Assembly (NCBI GenBank): GCA_026120035.1
Contig: JALRME010000024.1
Coordinates: forward strand, 62,001-126,000
Length of the DNA: 64,000 nucleotides
Source: Coleophoma eucalyptorum
Lineage: Eukaryota; Ascomycota; Leotiomycetes; Helotiales; Dermateaceae
Direction of reading: 5' to 3'
Part shown: one piece after another, positions 10,846 to 22,809 of the stretch
Layout: every line of letters starts with the position of its first letter
Position numbering within the stretch: position 1 is the first letter of the stretch
The notes under the pieces: model-generated
Told to the model about the DNA's origin: nothing
What the model saw: the letters and a program-made list of their open reading frames with translations, nothing else
The model's database searches: none
Program-made: the position numbers and the translations under genes

Positions 10846-11491
10846 CTTGATAGGAGCTTTACATATTCTTGACCATGAGGTGTCAACGAGCTCTTGCGCG
10901 TCGCGTAAGGTAGGTAAGTAAGGAGTCCACGAGCCGAGCGCGAGATCACTAGGTAATGACATCACGATCTAGCTTGCTGCGGTGGTTGCCGAGGATTATC
11001 TAAGTGATTCGGGCGAAGAGTGGTGCAAACTATGGGGACAGACTATTTTGGACCACCATGAGTAAACCACCTATATAAGAATTACTCCGTCTATATGAGA
11101 AATTGGCGTCCTTTCATTCTTAGTCACTAAGCTGCGTCAGGAATATAACATATCTGCCTTTATTAGTTGGATTCATCTATGGAACCGTGGTGTCACTGCC
11201 CTTATATAATTAGGAAGACCCATGCGATAGATATATCACCCACTGCGGAACCAACAAGATATCTGTACACCACTTTCTTTGAATAAGTACATCGATAACT
11301 CAAGCCATACTGTTCGCCAGCAAATTATCGGTATCAGTATGTATGTCCCGAAGAGCATTGAAACTGCTCGGAGTAATCCTTCACTTCTCATTGGTGTCGT
11401 CAGGAAAAAGCCATTCATAGTTATGCGGACACAACAAGACGTGCAAAAACCGTATATCAGCAATTAAAATATCAAGTCCTCCGACTATTTA
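10846..11491. other. Intergenic region upstream of HMCES and downstream of RFC1
   Basis: About 645 bases hold the HMCES promoter and RFC1 3' UTR. Short open frames on both strands (11236-11467) look non-coding. I see nothing else. Confidence 0.55.
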
Positions 11492-14400
11492 TCACTTTTT
11501 ACCTTTCCCCTTAGCAGCTTTGCCCTTGGCTTTCTTCGGCTTGACATCATCCTCTTCTAAATCGTTATCATCATCGTCATTCGCACCTTTCTTCGCTGCC
11601 TTCTTCTTTGCGGGGGCCTTTTTGGGTTTTGGCGCTTTGATATATTTGTCCTTCTTAAGGTCAATCTCATCATCGTCGTCAGCCTTCGGTTCTTCTATGA
11701 CTTCTCCCTCATCCTCCTCCTCGAATGCTTCCTCGAGGTCAGGAGCAGCCTTGACAGGCTTTGCCGGAGCCACAACATTGCTAGCCTTCATAAATGGCAA
11801 AGGATGAGACCGTGAGTTGTAGCTGTTTTCAATTAGCACGATTCCACTTCATGATACAGCGTATACTAACCTTCTCGTAAAAGCAGCCTTGGTCTGAGTT
11901 TCAATGTGCACTCGGTCCTGATCTTGATAGTCCAAACCAAGTTCCATCATGTAATCAAAATCATCTCTTGTCAGGAAGTAGCTGTCCATGAGTTCAATTA
12001 CTTCATCAACACAGTCTTTCTCTTCCACCTCAAGTCTTTTAATTAGCCGAGACCATAGAACAGGGAGATACTGCTGTCGAATTTCATGCCGGTCTCCAGA
12101 AGAACGCAGACGCATATGAGATTGGATTTCTTTGACGTATCGAGTCAATTTTCCGTGCTTGCTGTTGTTACCAAGCCACTGTGTAAATTGTGTTTGTCCT
12201 GTCATAGCCCCAGAGATGAAACTAGCTGGCCGGACAGTGCTGAACACGGCGTGCACAGGCATCAGACTCCATTGTTGTTGTGAGCCATGAATCATCTTGT
12301 CTACCAAGTCACCATCACTGATACTCTCAGCAGCTTGCTCAGCTAGCTGCAAGGCTTTCAAGCGCTGTTCCCTAGGGGAAAGGCCGGGGCTGTTAGCGAG
12401 CATTGGCTTTGTGCCCAAATAATTCTCTTGGACCATCAAGTAACTGAATTCATGGTCGTTAAAGTAGAGCTCAACCTTGTCGTTGAGCGTTGCCTTACTC
12501 GCGGGAGCAAACATGCCTCCTCCAAGCAATTTATGGCAGATATCCCAAGGCTTGAGTACCACATGCTTTTCCCAAGCTTTCGACATGGTCTTGCTTTTGT
12601 CGAAGTCCATTGCTGTTTGATCAAGCTTGATAGTAGATACCATGTTGATTATTTGGCGGATATCCTTGTTGCTGCCTTCTATCAAAGCTTCAATAACTGG
12701 CATGGGAAGTTTAAGGCCCTCCCTGAGACAGATCGTAGCTATTCGAGATCGCACTTGTTCGACAGTTGGTCGTCTGAAAGGAACATCAAAGGCAACAAAG
12801 TCAAAAGGTTTCATCTTGGGGAGCCTTCTGTCGTTGCAAATCAAGATCATAGGAATGTGGGTTTGCTTGCATACTTTGGCAAGGGCTCCAACACCACCAC
12901 GATCACCTGCTGACATGCCGTCTACTTCATCCATTATCAAAACGATCTTCTTCTTCTCCGTGTCAACGGTCTTGCCATCGCCTGCGAAATAACCGAGCAG
13001 AGATCTATTATCAAGGACTTGATTCAGACCTGATTCAACTAGTTTCTTGCTTCGTGTATCGCTGGCATTGCTCTCAATGATATCAAAGCCCGCTAACTTT
13101 GCTGCAAGATGTGCAGCGGTGGTCTTTCCGATTCCTGGCGGTCCATGTATGATGATTGCTCGATAGCCTCCAAGACCATCAGCACCTCGTTTCTGAAAAT
13201 TGTATTTGTGTGCAGTTTGCCAGCCCTTTAACCAATTTTGGATCTTCTCTACGGCGCCCTTATTGCCGCAAATCTGATTGATGGCGGTTGGAGCGTATCT
13301 ACTAGTCCATAGTAGGGAACTGGTGTCGACTTTGCGTGGAGCTGGTGCAGGCGCTGCACCACCCTTCGCAGCAACTCGTGCGCGAGCTGCCTTCTCGGCT
13401 TGGGCGACTTCTGCAGCCTTTCTCTTCTCCTCGATCTCCATTTCTTCGGCTTCTTTCTTGATCTTGGCCTCCTCGGCCCTTTTCTTCTCCATGTTCTTCT
13501 CGGCTGCCTTCCCGCTTCCACCATTGGCAGGCAGCAGTCGGATTAGTTCGAACAGGCCATCTTCATTTATGGTTTTGATACTCAGATCTGCAATCTTTTT
13601 CAGTTTGCTCGGCCCAGCATCTGTACCAAGTACAACGTAGCTTGTAAGCTTGCTTGGTGCTCCCGTCACTCTTCCTCCATATCGCTTAACAAGTTCAACA
13701 CCTTCCTCGCGAGGGATTGTCTCGAGTAGGCCAGTGAACACAAACGTCAAGCCAGCCAAGCAATTTTCCTTGCCTTCTGGTATCTCTTTGGTACCTGCAA
13801 GAGGTGGAGGCCCGGAATTTCCCCCACCTTGAGCACCCTTACGCCAATCGAAAGGCTTTGCATCTGGATCCTTCGGCGGCGGGGTTGGAGGTCGTACGGT
13901 TGGGATTTTGTCAAAAATTGCCTTCATTTCAGCAGACTCCGGTTCGGTTTCCTTCTTGGCGGGAGCCTTCTTCTTCGGTGCTGCCTTCTTCGCTGTTGTA
14001 GACTTTGTCTTTGCAGATTTGCTCGTTCGTGGCTCCAGATCTTCTTCGTCAGAATCCAGCGCGATAGACTTCCGCTTCCTCGATTTCTTGACTGGGTCCT
14101 CCGCCATGACTACATCGCTATCCTCATCCTCATTATCTGGTACAATAAACTCGCCAACATCCTTCATGTCAGCATCATGAGTCTTCATTCGAGAAGCAAT
14201 GGCTGACTGCGTGTTCGATCTCTTTGGTTTGGGCGTAACCTCCTCCTCGCTCTCACTTTCAACATAACCATCATTCTTTCGGCCTTTCCCTCCCTTCTTC
14301 GCTTCTGCAGCGAAGATGTCGTCGCCAGCATCTTCGTCGTCATCCAAGAAGGCGAGTTCATCCTCGTCCAGGTGCTCATTATATGAGGTTGTAGTCTTCT

Positions 14401-14877
14401 TCCGCGCAGACGATCTGCCATTTGTTTCGGGAGCTTTCGACTTTGTTGGGGTTGACTTCGCTACCTTGGACTTGCTGGAAGCAAAATAGTCTGAGGCATT
14501 TGTTTCCTCGCCTTTGGGTGATTCTTTCTTCCTGTTCAATAAAGTAAGTAAGGATATCGCGTGATGTGTTAAACCATACTTACACAGCCTTTTTCGGAGC
14601 AGCCTTTTTGGGGGTTACTTGCTTAGTACTGTAGAAATTAGTATGTAAGCAAAATATTGGCTGAAAAGGTCCTACTTTTGAGGAACGTCATCGTCGTCAC
14701 TATCATCAATGACCTTGCGGGATTCTGATTTGATTAGTATGTGCGCATTGGGAAAACCTCATAGGAAATAACCATACTATTTCCTCGTTTCTTGGGAGCT
14801 TCTTCCTTCTTGGTCTCCTGCGGTTTAGTTGATGTTGCAGGCTTGCCTCCAAAGAAGCTGCGAATATCTGCAGGCAT
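11492..14877 (-). CDS. rfc1: Replication factor C large subunit (RFC1)
   Basis: This is the large subunit of the PCNA clamp loader. Five exons (14778-14877, 14676-14724, 14584-14628, 11871-14531, 11492-11822) give 1061 residues. The N-terminus MPADIRSFFGGK is the conserved RFC1 PIP-like motif. An acidic/basic low-complexity region follows, then a BRCT domain (AGLTFVFTGLLETIPREE, VKRYGGRVTG, about residues 320-400). The AAA+ module has Walker A GPPGIGKTT and Walker B IVLIMDEVDGM. The RFC1 C-terminal domain (SISDGDLVDKMIHG) comes next, and a Lys-rich tail with alternating acidic blocks ends the protein. All expected domains are intact. The three tiny 5' exons were joined by frame and by splice consensus. 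It shares a short divergent promoter with the mitochondrial uL16 gene. Confidence 0.96.
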
Positions 14878-15137
14878 TTTGCAGACCTTGAGCTACCTGG
14901 AGGGCAATCAGTTGTCCAAGTTCGCCCGTGTGGCTTTTACTTGACGAGGTGAGCGGAAGGTTACAATTGAGCGTTGCCCAAAGTCATCCTAGAAATGATG
15001 ATGTCGCGAAACTCTGAGCAGGCGCGGCAGACCCGACGCGTCTGATCACGTGAACAATTTAGAAAATGTCTTGGCATCAAGCTTGTCGAGACCTCAAGAT
15101 TTCTGGGGAAGGACGGCTCAGCAACTCCATCGCCAAC
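14878..15137. promoter_or_regulatory. Bidirectional promoter, RFC1 / mitochondrial uL16
   Basis: Only 260 bases separate the two start codons. A palindromic TCACGTGA lies at 15046-15053, a basic helix-loop-helix (Cbf1-like) type site recurring near other genes of this window. No TATA box is evident, which fits housekeeping genes. Confidence 0.55.
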
Positions 15138-15983
15138 ATGAAGCCCCGAAGTTTACTGGGTTTGTCGGCTCAATTCGAGAAGTTGTCAATCGGCTCGAGT
15201 GCCATTCGACCGCTCTGCAATGCTTTCCGATCGTCGCCCTCTATCTCCTCGAATGTCTCCGTGGTTCGACCTTTCTCCAGCACGGCTGTGAATGCTGGCA
15301 ACTGGCTGCTGCCAACCAAACCAGAAGAAAAGCGATCGCGCAAAGGTCGGCCGAGAGTACCAACTGGTGGATCCGCTCGTGGAACGACTATGGTATGGGG
15401 AGATTATGGAATCCGGATGTGTGATCACCACCGACGAGTTAGTGCTGCACAATTAAAGAATGCAGAGGACACCATCAAAGTACGGTTGCGTGGATTGAGA
15501 TACCGATTGTACAAGAGAGTTTGTGCCAGCATTGGAGTTTACAGCAGTGGTAACGAGGTATGTTTGGAAAGCGAAGAGAGTGAGAAATGGGGAGACTAAT
15601 TGTTCTAGACTCGTATGGGTAAGGGAAAGGGATCTTTCGATCATTGGGCGTCCAGAATAGCAGTCAGCAAGGTCATCTTTGAGTTGAAGGGAGATATCCA
15701 CGAGCAGGTTGCGAGAGATGCGTTCAGATTAGCAGGAAACAAGTTGCCAGGTCAGTAGCATTCAGCCATCCTTCTACACCTTCTAACATCTTATCTAGGC
15801 ATGTACGAGTTTGTGAAGAAGGGAGACCCACCAGTTGTTGGCATTACAAAGCTTGGGAATGGTGTGACAATGGAGTCTTTAAAAAGACCTCGACGAGAAA
15901 TCCCTCTTGGTTCAGTAAACGCGGGCACGACGGCAACGTCGTTACCAAAAAGTGGTTCAACATCTATGTCACCAGATGCATAG
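15138..15983 (+). CDS. mrpl16: Mitochondrial ribosomal protein uL16m
   Basis: This is a component of the mitochondrial large ribosomal subunit near the peptidyl-transferase centre. Three exons (15138-15557, 15609-15750, 15799-15983) give 248 residues. An Arg/Ser/Leu-rich, acid-poor presequence starts at [12 protein letters not shown] and runs to about residue 45 ([12 protein letters not shown]). The L16 core contains [17 protein letters not shown], the signature [20 protein letters not shown] and the [11 protein letters not shown] block. An upstream in-frame ATG at 15066 would add 24 residues containing acidic positions and weaken the presequence, so 15138 is preferred. It is divergent from RFC1. 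Confidence 0.93.
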
Positions 15984-16744
15984 AATGTATTATATGTAGA
16001 AAAATGTACACCAATAAAATTCTTGAAATTTAATCTAAGAGCTCTCGACATGCTCTACCGTAATTCACACCCCCCCCCCCCCCCCTCCCCCTCACAAAAT
16101 TCTGGAATCGGCCGAAGTGGGTGTGGTGATGGCCGATTTGTGAGCATCTATGAGTCAATTTACACAATCCGGCGAACAATGATCATTACTCAGAGCCTAT
16201 TGGAGCTAGAACGAGGGGAAACTAGGCACTGGTGTTAGGCAAGTAGTGGTTTATCTAAGCCAGTATTTAAGATCTCGAGGTTTTTGACGAAGGATGACTG
16301 TACGGAGGAGGTGCTTGACCTTTCTAGGCGTATTATAACGAATAAGAGCAAAGTGATGGATGACTGGTTCGAATAAGCACAAATCAAATATAAGCAGATC
16401 AAGTATCTCTGTAGAACTTTTTTTTCTTAAGTCTGGCTATATATATATAGATCTATGCAATAGATCCATTCGTTCGCGCCCAAATCAAACTTCAAACGCA
16501 ATTCTTTGATAGCCTCCAAATAAACGGCGTAGAATACAGAACTCCCCTGCCTTAAGTAAAAGTAAAGCTCAAAGACTCCAGAATTGTCTTTTCGATCCAC
16601 GAAAAGAGAGAGTAGAAAGGGTATATCAAAAACAAATGGCCCCGCCTGAGTGAATGGAAAAGGGCAGTGGAGTCGAAGGGAAGATGATCGATAACCACAA
16701 AACCCGTCGAGAATCAGATGCGCATCCACCATCAATCCTTCGAA
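15984..16744. other. Intergenic region with C tract
   Basis: This holds the 3' regions of the convergent uL16m gene and the His/Pro-rich protein gene. It includes a 16-nt C homopolymer (separate entry). I see no coding region. Confidence 0.55.
16070..16085. repeat. Homopolymeric C tract
   Basis: Sixteen consecutive C residues are followed by TCCCC. The exact length may be a sequencing compromise, since such tracts slip. Confidence 0.8.
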
Positions 16745-17443
16745 CTAAATCGTATCACTGTATCTCGGAGGCGGGCTCCTCATACTTTCCCTCTCGTCTG
16801 CAAATCTAACTCGGCTCTGTCTTTCTGAATCCGTGCTCCCCCTCGTGCTCCCTCTCACACTCCCCTCCCCTCCTCTCATCGCCAAACTATCTCTATGACC
16901 CGACCTGCCTCTCGACGAATGTTCCTGTCCATCATAGAAGCCGTACTTCATCTGCTGAGTCTGGCTGCCACCGGTCGACTGTGCCTTCTGTTCCCAATGT
17001 GCTGGGATCCCCGTTGGCGGGTAATAACCACCCTGCTGCTGCTGCTGCTGCTGCTGCTGTTGTGGCACTGGAGCATTTGGTGGAGGTGGAGGTGGGAAAA
17101 ACTGGGAATTGTTTGGTTGTTGCTGGACAGGATATTGAGGTGGAGCTACTGCAGCGTACTGGGGTGGTGGTACAGACTGAGAAGGTCCAGCCTGATGGTC
17201 TTGACGATGGCGCGAGTGCTTTCTGTCGCGGGAATGCGAATGGCGTCTGTCATACGAATGTTTGCGCTCGTGGGAATGACGCCGCCTTCCGTGATGGTCT
17301 GTTGGTGGAGGTAGAATGTGATATTGTTGTTCCTCCAAGGCAGCGGCCTCTTCTTCTAAACGTGCTCGCTCTTTCTTGTTCTTGTTATGCTTGTGGATTA
17401 GATAGCCTGCTGCGAGGACTTCGAGACCACCGAGGATGACCAT
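16745..17443 (-). CDS. Uncharacterised His/Pro/Gln-rich protein with N-terminal hydrophobic segment
   Basis: I do not recognise the family. From MVILGGLEVLAAGYLIHKHN the 232-residue protein has a short hydrophobic segment (residues 2-16), then a charged helix (NKKERARLEEEAAALEEQQ). A His/Arg/Ser/Asp repeat-like stretch (HSHERKHSYDRRHSHSRDRKHSR) follows. Pro/Gln-rich sequence includes PPQY twice and a ten-Gln run encoded mainly by CAG, and a Ser/Arg tail ends SPPPRYSDTI. It looks largely disordered with one membrane-anchoring or buried helix. The upstream frame continues, and a spliced extension is possible: donor near 17684, acceptor near 17491, joining in frame to an ATG at 17830. That would add about 66 residues. 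I prefer 17443 because the conserved-looking part begins there. Confidence 0.65.
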   Translation of the reverse strand: MVILGGLEVLAAGYLIHKHNKNKKERARLEEEAAALEEQQYHILPPPTDHHGRRRHSHERKHSYDRRHSHSRDRKHSRHRQDHQAGPSQSVPPPQYAAVAPPQYPVQQQPNNSQFFPPPPPPNAPVPQQQQQQQQQQGGYYPPTGIPAHWEQKAQSTGGSQTQQMKYGFYDGQEHSSRGRSGHRDSLAMRGGEGSVRGSTRGSTDSERQSRVRFADERESMRSPPPRYSDTI

Positions 17444-18876
17444 CTTGTTGGTGGCGGGGTAGCTGTCTCCCCTCTTAAGGTGTGCACCCTGAAATCGCAA
17501 AAGTGTCTTTAAATTTGTTCAAAGTCCTCCGAAAGTCTTTAGGGCTTGAGATGTCAAGTAGAATACAATCTTAACCTCCAAAGTGGGATGGGATTCTTGA
17601 AAACAGTAATATGTTGTAAGGCTGGAAAGTACGTAAGGAAGGGAGGAACATAGAACAGAACAGAAGACAAGAAATACACCTACCGTAGGAAGCCTAAAAG
17701 TCTCGGAGTTACCGTTTGGAAAGCGACATCGAGGATCAGCTGCATTGGCTAGCCGTCCATGCCGTGAGGAACAGTGGCGGCTGAGCAAGAGAACCTTAAG
17801 CACATGGCAGCAGACGTCAGTTCTTGTCATCGACTCATCGCGCCAAGACTCAAGAGTGCCGAACTTCCAGGGGCTAAGGTGAATAAGCGATCACGTGGGT
17901 CAATATCCCTTCGCTAAATCCCCTTTTACCTGGGATACCCCTTTAATATGGAGAGGTTCAAAACATGATATATATTAGAGATGGCGGCTTAGAGCTGCTT
18001 TGGCAGACAAATCCCGCAAATAATGCGGTATCGGTCTTCACTCAAAGAGATCGGGAGTATTGCCAAGAGGGAACGGCATTGTCATTGTCTGTCAATGCCG
18101 GCCAAATCAAGCGCTGACGACCTTGGGAGCATTGAAGCACTGCCTTGACGAGTTAAATCTTGAATGAATAGTTTAATATTCTGGTATCTTAAGATCCCAA
18201 GTGGATCCACACTGTCATAAGGCATCGCAAACTTCATCGAGGTGTGCCCGCTTACTTATTGATTCCTAATTCTTGCACGTGTACTTGAGCAGTACCCCAG
18301 AAACGTGCTGAAGGTTGGCATACTTCCTAGTATCCCAAATGCGGAGTAGGTAATAGTCTTGGCTTGCAGTCATAAAACCACCGACCATCAATGGTATTAG
18401 CTGCTTCCTCTTAGTAAATAATGTTAGCGATTTAATATCAAAGGAGGAAATAGCTGGGTGATGTGTGCATTTCTAGGGGTGTTCAAAGATAAAGCACAAC
18501 TCGGTCGTCAATTAGAAAGGTGCTAGCTGGTACGACTTGTGTAATACTGCTTACCATCTACCGGATGAATGACTAGATATATGAGGGAAGTCGTTCTTAA
18601 TCACCAAACCTGCACCGTTGATATAGACATAGACTCAATCAAACAATGGCCCATCAGCTATAAATTGCATTGGTGCAAGCTAACGAGTCTTATATCACTA
18701 GCATTTGCACTACCAAGACTGTTTTATTCAGATCTTATCGATTCTTAGAGACATACGCAGCGAAGACTAGGTAGCAATTCTATTCCCCGCAGTAAACTCG
18801 TCTGAAGTGATACCCTGTCTGAGAATGCGTCCGAATGAAAAGCAAGCCTTCGGATAACTGAATTTGTGTGGATTTT
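17444..18876. other. Gene-free stretch
   Basis: The first 400 bases are the probable 5' UTR (with a likely intron, about 17491-17684) and promoter of the His/Pro-rich gene, including TCACGTGG at 17891-17898. The rest (about 17.95-18.88 kb) is fairly AT-rich and shows no coding frame or repeat that I can support. Confidence 0.5.
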
Positions 18877-20735
18877 TCACCATTGAGAGACAGCGGCTTC
18901 AGGAGGATTCGCCCAAGAGAAATCTCCACCATGGGTATTTCCTTCGTAGGCAGCACTCTCGCCATAACCACCATCTTCTTCCTTCTCCTCGGCAATGGGC
19001 TCCTTACATCTGACCTTGGTATGGCCCACTGTACTAATCTTAGTACGAGAATTATTTTTTGGAGGTATAAACTCACTCTGTTGGCAGTTGCTACACTTGA
19101 CACGAGAGTAATCGCGTGGCTTAGGGCACTCGCGAGATATATGTCCAATCTCGTCACAATTGCGGCATTTGCTAACTTTCTCGTTGGTGCATTCGGAGGA
19201 TCTATGTCCTTCCTGACCTGTTTCCATAACATCATCAGTATGAATGCGAATTTAAAACAGGATGTAGAGGTACCACGCACCACAATTGAAACAAGTCTGG
19301 ACGCCTCCGCCTCCGCTAGGGCAGTCCTTGGAGAAATGGCCAACTATCAGAGTATTAGTGGTATGGGCATTGAGTAAAACTATTATTACATGCCTTCGTT
19401 ACACTTTCTGCATTCAACTCCAGCTGCAGAACGAGGTTCGGGACCTGTATCAAGGATGAGCTTCTATAAACATAAGTGAAGAAGCAGAAATCACTTACAA
19501 TCCTTCGCAGAGTGTCCGGACTGAGAACAATTACGGCATGCAAACTTGTCGATACGAGGAACAGGACCTTCACAAAAGTCAGTTAAATGATATCGGAAAC
19601 ATAACTGCCACGAGAACCCACAGTCTCTGCTACGATGGCCTGGTTCGCTGCAATTAACACAGGACAGAATAGCCTTGTCTGCGTTCTCCTGCTTCTCCTC
19701 AGGGCATGCCTTGAAGGTATGACCAAGATTGTTGCAATTGCTACCTGAGTTATTATTAGTAGATGTCACCAGTTGATAACGTTTGACCAAGGACGAAAGG
19801 GTACACTTACACTTTGGTATTCCGCGCTCAACGGGCTCACCAGCATCCTCGAGCCGCACGATATTCTCCTCCGGGGAAGGCCATCCATCGTGTTCTTTGG
19901 GTCTTCGCGGCTTGCCTGAGGAGCGCCATGTGACAGTGTATTTCTTATCCAGGTTTCCTTGTAGATCCATATTGGTATACACATCTGCAATCTCTTTCTC
20001 AAGAGCAATTAGGAAGATACCGAGATTCTGACTCCGAAAAGCCTTCTCAAGATGAACATATGTGACATCAGGAAGAGCCTTTAGGTACTGTTGAGCGGCT
20101 TCCTTGACATCGTCCATTTCAAGATCTTTAGCAGCCTGCTTCAAAAGCTTCCAGGCCTCCTCTGCTGGAACATCCTTGACAAGAGAACGATCAATATTTC
20201 GTGGGTTCTTACATTCCATGGCAGCATGACCTTGTGCAATAAAGTCAGCATTGGATGTTTGATTTGAGAACCAATACATACCTTCTTCACGACAATTGTG
20301 ACAGACCTTCATTGGAGCATCAGGGCATTCGGCTGCTCGGTGTCCCATCTTATCACAAAGGCGGCAATTGCCACTGAATTCCCGAAGAACAGCAGGATTG
20401 GGACAGTCTGCCTTGGAGTGACTGAGCAGCAATTAGCATGATGCAAGACGTTAGTGACAATATAGTGTTTAGTCAAACCCTTCATCTCCACAGTTGAAGC
20501 AAGCTCTCTTTGGAGCAGTTGGGCAATCAGCCCGGACGTGGCCGGCTAGGTAATAATCAGTATATGTTTACTCAAATTTGGAGGGAGGGAATAGACTTTC
20601 GCCACACCCAAAGCAGGCCCCATCATTCCCAGCAGCATCGCCAGAGCCATCATCATAGCCGCCTGGAACAAATTCTGTCATCGCAGCCGGCTCATTCCAG
20701 TTACCAGCTCCACTGCCGGTTTGGTCCCAAGACAT
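18877..20735 (-). CDS. Zinc-knuckle (CCHC) nucleic-acid-binding protein with eleven knuckles
   Basis: It is related to the CNBP/Gis2/Byr3 group, which bind single-stranded RNA or DNA and affect translation. Ten exons (20597-20735, 20479-20545, 20282-20421, 19811-20230, 19622-19744, 19499-19567, 19394-19444, 19281-19343, 19077-19217, 18877-19028) give 454 residues. Eleven C-x2-C-x4-H-x4-C knuckles are visible, from CFGCGETGHVRADC to CSNCQQMGHTKVRC. Four precede and seven follow a 110-residue non-knuckle region that starts with a predicted helical stretch (AEEAWKLLKQAAKDLEM). That insert makes it longer than Gis2 or Byr3. Exon 7 to 8 uses a GC donor (19393-19392), demanded by knuckle spacing. 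Intron 5 (19568-19621, 54 nt) is open and a multiple of three, so retention would keep frame. The function of the insert is unknown. Confidence 0.9.
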
Positions 20736-22809
20736 CTTGGCAGGTATCAGTAATGTACGAGGCCTTGATTTGAATCTGTAAAATAGACATTAGTGCTTAG
20801 AATGCAAGGATAAGGTTAAATGAGAGCAATATGTGAAAGTGAAGCACATTTGCACGAACAGGCCGACTTGCCGTGATGCTAGCGATTTGAAGCGAAGAAT
20901 AATGTTAGAAAATGATGAGATAGGGTTAGAAGGTGAAACTCAAATGTTCAAGAGTACCATTGCCAACTTGGGGTGTACCCCAATAGAAATAGGGCAGGAT
21001 ACCAGGTTGAGAGAGGAGAAGGTGAGGAGGTCAGAAGAACTTTTGTGTGCGATGAGAGTGGAAAGCTAGGGCAAAAAGCTTAAAAAACATAGTATTGTAT
21101 AAGACAGGAATGATTGTAACAAGGGGTCTTGGTTGGGGTGGGTGACATTGTGACAAGTCCCTGAAGCTGGAGCTTGCGGATGATGATGCTTAGGAAAGAT
21201 CGAAGAAAGCGTATGAAGAAAACGGAGCTGATTACCTTGGATCGAAGATATGTTCCTTCCGAATATGACTTCAAGAAAGAATCAAGAAGTCAGTGGAGAT
21301 ATTCGACGCTCAATCTTACAATAGGAAGACTGTGGTCAAGGAAGGATTCGAAGAAGTGTTGATGTGCTTGAAAGGTGTTTGAAATTTGATGGAGGTTTTC
21401 AGATTATAGATCTGAAGCCAGGCAGCAAGGCAGCTGATTGGGTTGTGTAGAATATCAACAACTGGGAAGGTGCGTAGCCCTTAAGATTCACTTTGAGTAA
21501 GATACGCTATCTCTGAATATGAGAGTGAACGATACTTGAAGGCAGGTACCAGAAGCTAAATAGAAGAACTCTTTTCAGCTCCAACGATACTCAAGGTGAT
21601 GACACCAGAGAAGAAACATCTGCGGTTTGTCAGTTCCTGCCTTGTTCTTCTTCACTGTCCTTCCCTGACATTTCTTTGAGATGATGCATCCAACCGCTGA
21701 ATAGCTCTCAGGATTCTTGCCAACCATAGAGATCATCTTCTTATCTTCACGATTGTAGACATAGATGAATAAAGAGCTCCTGGATTAATAGATTATACTA
21801 CTAAAAAGAGGACTGTCTGATTCCAACTGTGAAATCATAGGTTCTCAGTTGGGGTTACTTAATGCCCTGCTGTACTCTCGTATTCGGAAAGCAGCAGTCC
21901 AGAGTAAAGATAACCAAGGAGAGATATAAAATTTTCAAAGTAAAAGCCTCAAAACACAGCCACAAGGACACATGGGCATATGCCGCTATCTACTTTGGCC
22001 ATGGTTCTTTCCACAGCGAATATGTTCTGCAACACGGGAAGCAAGAGAGGATTGGAGAAGCCTCATGCGGCCTGATTACTCAACTAAGCCACTGCCGACC
22101 TCCAGTGAGATATATGCACATTTTGAGACAAGTCACTCAAACTTGCCCATTCCAGAAGAGCCTCCACAGAGTGAACGACGGAAAGTTCTTCATCATTCCA
22201 AGAGTTGCACCTGAAGTCCAAAGTCCGACAATGTAGTCCGTCCATGTAATGTCATCCACCAGTACATTGATATCCCTCAGTCAAGATCCCATGATTACAC
22301 TTTCTTAGGCGGGATGATTCACGGTGCAATTGACTCCGAAGGACTTTGTATTTGAGCCCTGAAGCAAAATGCAACAAAAAAGCGGCGTTAGCAGTTGCGC
22401 CGACAGACGTGCACGTTGCCTAACGGAAGATCCACACCGGCTAGACTGGTTCCCGGTTTACTTACTTACCCCGCTAAGCAATTCCACTGAGCACCCCGTT
22501 AACCACCCCACCATCAATCAACCTTCTTGACCCCTCTAACACCCAAGTGAAGCTCAAATAAGTTAACCCGATTACCATGCCTGTCCCTGTCTTGTTCTCT
22601 CCCTCTTCCTCGCTCATAAATACACCGCCATTGCCTTGCCTTTTCTCAGAATTGATATCTCTGGGACCAATTGTGCTCTTTCCGATACAGGGCGCTTCTA
22701 CAAACGACTGACGACCCCCGTGCAAATCATTGTTGTGCCTTATAAAACCTTCTTTTCTGCCTATCAAAACATTTAAAAAAAAAACGCCCTCTCCAAACTC
22801 ATTTTCAAA
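20736..22809. other. Divergent intergenic region, no supported gene
   Basis: About 2 kb lie between the starts of the zinc-knuckle gene and the aldo-keto reductase gene. Open frames such as 21862-22236 lack recognisable motifs, splice structure or protein-like composition. The last 250 bases are pyrimidine-rich leader for the reductase. Confidence 0.5.

Noticed and set aside
13908..14206. Open frames antisense to RFC1's low-complexity region
   Set aside because: They are shadows of Lys/Glu/Ser-rich coding sequence in the real gene.
21862..22236. Open frame between the zinc-knuckle and reductase genes
   Set aside because: No motif; a second overlapping frame of similar length exists, and there are no convincing splice sites or family resemblance.
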